DNA of 64,000 nucleotides, taken from positions 1-64,000 of the forward strand of contig JAPDOI010000157.1 in NCBI GenBank assembly GCA_029168955.1, written 5' to 3'. Positions 60,675-64,000 of the stretch are shown here, in pieces. Within the stretch, counting starts at the first letter, position 1; every line of letters starts with the position of its first letter. The DNA comes from Aplectana chamaeleonis. Taxonomy: Eukaryota; Nematoda; Chromadorea; Rhabditida; Cosmocercidae. The notes under the pieces are model-generated. The model had not been told where the DNA came from. It made no database searches and worked only from the letters and a program-made list of their open reading frames with translations. The translations under genes and the position numbers were made by a program.

Positions 60675-62680
60675 ACCCCAGTGGGAGCGAGCAGGACGTC
60701 ATAGAAAGTGTGCAGGACCCCAGTGGGAGTGAGCAGGACGTCACAGAAAGTGTGCAGGACCCCAGTGAGAGTGAGCAGGACGTCATAGAAAGTGTGCAGG
60801 TCCCCAGTGGGAGTGAGTAGGACGTCATAGAAAGTGTGCAGGACCCCAGTGAGAGTGAGCAGGACGTCATAGAAAGTGTGCAGAACTCCAGTGAGAGTGA
60901 GCAGGACGTCAGAGAAAGTGTGCAGGACCCCAGTGGGAGTGAGCAGGACGTCATAGAGTGTGCAGGACCCCAGTGGGAGTGAGCAGGACGTCATAGAAAG
61001 TGTGCAGGACCCCAGTGAGAGTGAGCAGGACGTCATGGAAAGTGGGCAGGACCCCAGTGGGAGTGAGCAGGACGTCATAGAAAGTGTGCAGGACCCCAGT
61101 GGGAGTGTGCAGGACGTCATAGAAAGTGTGCAGGACCCCAGTGAGAGTGAGCAGGACGTCACAGAAAGGGGGCAGGACCCCAGTGAGAGTGAGCAGGACG
61201 TCATAAAAGTGTGCAGGACCCCAGTGGGGTGAGCAGGACGTCATAGAAAGTGTGCAGGACCCCAGTGAGAGTGAGCAGAACGTCATAGAAAGTGTGCAGG
61301 ACCCCAGTGCGAGTGAGCAGGACCCAAATGGGAGTGTGCAGGACCCCAGTGGGAGTGAGCAGGACGTCATAGAAAGTGTGCAGGACCCCAGTGGGAGTGA
61401 GCAGGACGTCATAGAAAGTGTGCAGGACCCCAGTGGGAGTGAGCAGGACGTCATAGAAAGTGTGCAGGACCCCAGTGAGAGTGAGCAGAACGTCATAGAA
61501 AGTGTGCAGGACCCCAGTGCGAGTGAGCAGGACCAAAATGGGAGTGTGCAGGACCCCAGTGGGAGTGTGCAGGACCCCAGTGGGAGTGAGCAGGACGTCA
61601 TAGAAAGTGTACAAGACCCCAGTGGGAGTGAGCAGGACGTCATAGAAAGTGTGCAGGACCCAAATGGGAGTGTGCAGAACGTCGTAGAAAAGTGCAGGAC
61701 CCCAGTGGGAATGTGCAGGACCCAAATGAGAGTGAGCAGAACGTCATAGAAAGTGTGCAGGACCCCAGTGCGAGTGAGCAGGACCCAAATGGGAGTGTGC
61801 AGGACCCCAGTGAGAGTGAGCAGGACGTCACAGAAAGTGTGCAGTACCCCAGTGGGAGTGAGCAGGACCCAAATGGGAGTGTGCAGGACCCCAGTGGGAG
61901 TGTGCAGGACCCCAGTGGGAGTGTGCAGGACGTCATAGAAAGTGTGCAGGACCCCAGTGGGAGTGTGCAAAACCCGAATGGGAGTGAGCAGAACGTCATA
62001 TAAAGTGTGCAGGACCCCAGTGGGAGTGTGCAGAACGTCGGAGGAAGTGTGCAGGACGTCATAGAAAATGTGCAGGACCCCAGTGCGAGTGAGCAGGACC
62101 CAAATGGGAGTGTGCAGGACCCCAGTGGGAGTGTGCAGGACCCCAGTGAGAGTGAGCAGGACGTCACAGAAAGTGTGCAGTACCCCAGTGGGAGCGAGCA
62201 GGCCCCAAATGGGAGTGTGCAGGACCCCAGTGGGAGTGTGCAGGACCCTAGTGGGAGTGTGCAGGACGTCGTAGAAAGTGTGCAGGACCCCAGTGGGAGT
62301 GTGCAGGACCCAAATGGGAGTGTGCAGAACGTCGTAGAAAAAGTGCAGGACCCCAGTGGGAGTGTGCAGGACGCCATAGAAAGTGTGCAGGACCCCAGTG
62401 GGAATGTGCAAAACCCGAATGGGAGTGAGCAGAACGTCATATAAAGTGTGCAGGACCCCAGTGGGAGTGTGCAGGACGTCATAGAAAGTGTGCAGGACCC
62501 CAGTGGGAGTGTGCAAAACCCGAAGGGAGTGTGCAGAACGTCATAAAAAGTGTGCAGGACCCCAGTGGAAGTGTGCAGGACCTTAGTGCGAGTGAGCAGG
62601 ACCCAAATGGGAGTGTGCAGGACCCCAGTGGGAGTGTGCAGGACCCCAGTGGGAGTGTGCAGGACGTCATAGAAAATGTG
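60675..62680. repeat. Segmental duplication inside the array, right copy
   Basis: Matches 50040-52028 variant by variant (GAGTAGGACG, CATGGAAAGTGGGCAGG, GACCAAAATGGG, GTACAAGACC, CGTCGGAGGAAG, GGCCCCAAATGGG, GACCTTAGTGCG). It continues without interruption through the sequence that is the insertion site in the left copy. Confidence 0.78.
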
Positions 62681-62684
62681 CAGG
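62681..62684. other. Unoccupied copy of the retrotransposon target site
   Basis: Here GAAAATGTG-CAGG-ACCCCAGTGAGAG runs on without an element. The left flank of the insertion ends GAAAATGTG-CAGG and the right flank begins CAGG-ACCCCAGTGAGAG, so this is the empty counterpart in the duplicated block. Confidence 0.78.
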
Positions 62685-64000
62685 ACCCCAGTGAGAGTGA
62701 GCAGGACGTCATAAAAAGTGTGCAGGACCCCAGTGAGAGTGAGCAGGACGTCATAGAAAGTGTGCAGGACCCCAGTGGGAGTGAGCAGGACGTCATAGAA
62801 AGTGTGCAGGACCCCAGTGGGAGTGAGCAGGACGTCATAAAAAGTGTGCAGGACCCCAGTGGGAGTGAGCAGGACGTCATAGAAAGTGTGCAGGACCCCA
62901 GTGAGAGTGAGCAGAACGTCATAGAAAGTGTGCAGGACCCCAGTGCGAGTGAGCAGGACCCAAATGGGAGTGTGCAGGACCCCAGTGGGAGTGAGCAGGA
63001 CGTCACAGAAAGTGTGCAGGACCCCAGTGAGAGTGAGCAGGACGTCACAGAAAGTGTGCAGTACCCCAGTGGGAGTGAGCAGGACCCAAATGGGAGTGTG
63101 CAGGACCCCAGTGGAAGTGTGCAGGACCTTAGTGGGAGTGTGCAGGACGTCATAGAAAGTGTGCAGGACCCCAGTGGGAGTGAGCAGGACCCAAATGGGA
63201 GTGTGCAGAACGTCGTAGAAAAAGTGCAGGACCCCAGTGGGAGTGTGCAGCACGTCATAGAAAGTGTGCAGGACCCCAGTGGGAGTGTGCAAAACCCGAA
63301 TGGGAGTGAGCAGAACGTCATATAAAGTGTGCAGGACCCCAGTGGGAGTGTGCAGAACGTCATATAAAGTGTGCAGGACCCCAGTGAGAGTGAGCAGGAC
63401 GTCACAGAAAGTGTGCAGTACCCCAGTGGAGTGGGAGCAGGACGTCATAGAAAGTGTGCAGGACCCCAGTGAGAGTGAGCAGAACGTCATAGAAAGTGTG
63501 CAGGACCCCAGTGCGAGTGAGCAGGACCCAAATGGGAGTGTGCAGGACCCCAGTGGGAGTGAGCAGGACGTCACAGAAAGTGTGCAGGACCCCAGTGAGA
63601 GTGAGCAGGACGTCATAGAAAGTGTGCAGGACCCCAGTGCGAGTGAGCAGGACCCAAATGGGAGTGTGCAGGACCCCAGTGGGAGTGAGCAGGACGTCAT
63701 AGAAAGTGTGCAGGACCCCAGTGGGAGTGAGCAGGACGTCATAGAAAGTGTGCAGGACCCCAGTGGGAGTGAGCAGGACGTCATAGAAAGTGTGCAGGAC
63801 CCCAGTGGGAGTGAGCAGGACGTCATAGAAAGTGTGCAGGACCCCAGTGCGAGTGAGCAGGACCCAAATGGGAGTGTGCAGGACCCCAGTGGGAGTGAGC
63901 AGGACGTCATAGAAAGTGTGCAGGACCCCAGTGAGAGTGAGCAGGACGTCATAGAAAGTGTGCAGGACCCCAGTGGGAGTGAGCAGGACGTCATAGAAAG

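Larger units (their letters stand above)
59201..64000. repeat. 42-bp satellite array, right part (open at window end)
   Basis: Continuation of the class III sub-array, with GAGAGT and GCGAGT tails and many CCAAATGGGAGT half-units. From about 61950 to 63360 it is richest in GTGTGCAAAACCCGAA and CATATAAAGTG variants, shared with 51300-51900. The marker CATGGAAAGTGGGCAGG recurs at about 61034. The plus frame stays open from the LTR edge to about 60820, which follows from the unit length. No gene is seen. Confidence 0.96.

Noticed and set aside
59132..61204. Minus-strand frames running from satellite into the LTR (also 51408-52223 and 51764-52249)
   Set aside because: They are chance fusions of open satellite frames with LTR sequence and contain no recognisable domain.
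1..64000. CRISPR array
   Set aside because: Repeats are directly contiguous with no unique spacers, no cas genes are present, and the retroelement is eukaryotic.

Overview
The window is almost entirely one tandem-repeat array, interrupted by a single complete LTR retrotransposon. It is eukaryotic and most likely from an animal. A nematode is my best guess, because the element carries one fused Gag-Pol frame with a long extra C-terminal region, a layout known from nematode Ty3/gypsy elements. That assignment is inference. I see no host protein-coding gene, rRNA, tRNA or CRISPR array.

Array (1-52032 and 59201-64000, open at both ends): the repeat unit is 42 bp, about 1,350 copies at the consensus length. 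The unit is a diverged dimer of two 21-bp halves. Both begin G(T/A)GCAGGAC; one ends CCCAGTGGGAGT and the other GTCATAGAAAGT. Because 42 = 3 x 14, three of the six frames stay open unit after unit, which explains the very long but probably meaningless reading frames. From 1 to about 26 kb the array is heterogeneous, full of 1-4 base indels, and built from shuffled multi-unit blocks. From 26 to 39.8 kb homogeneous runs alternate with heterogeneous islands. From 39.8 kb to the right end, with a first appearance near 38.7 kb, a third 21-bp half-unit (tail CCAAATGGGAGT) is common and the array recombines in 21-bp steps.

Retroelement (52033-59200, minus strand, 7,168 bp): two 346-bp LTRs differ at one base. 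They are flanked by a 4-bp target duplication (CAGG) and enclose one uninterrupted 2,086-codon gag-pol frame in the order Gag, CCHC knuckle, protease, reverse transcriptase, RNase H and integrase. After integrase there is a C-terminal region of about 357 residues that I cannot assign. A purine tract adjoins the 3' LTR, and the reading frame ends inside that LTR. The insertion is young and structurally complete.

The retroelement uses the array only as a landing site. An unoccupied copy of the exact target lies at 62681-62684, inside a duplicate of roughly 2 kb of the left flank. This allows the insertion and the array duplication to be ordered in time.
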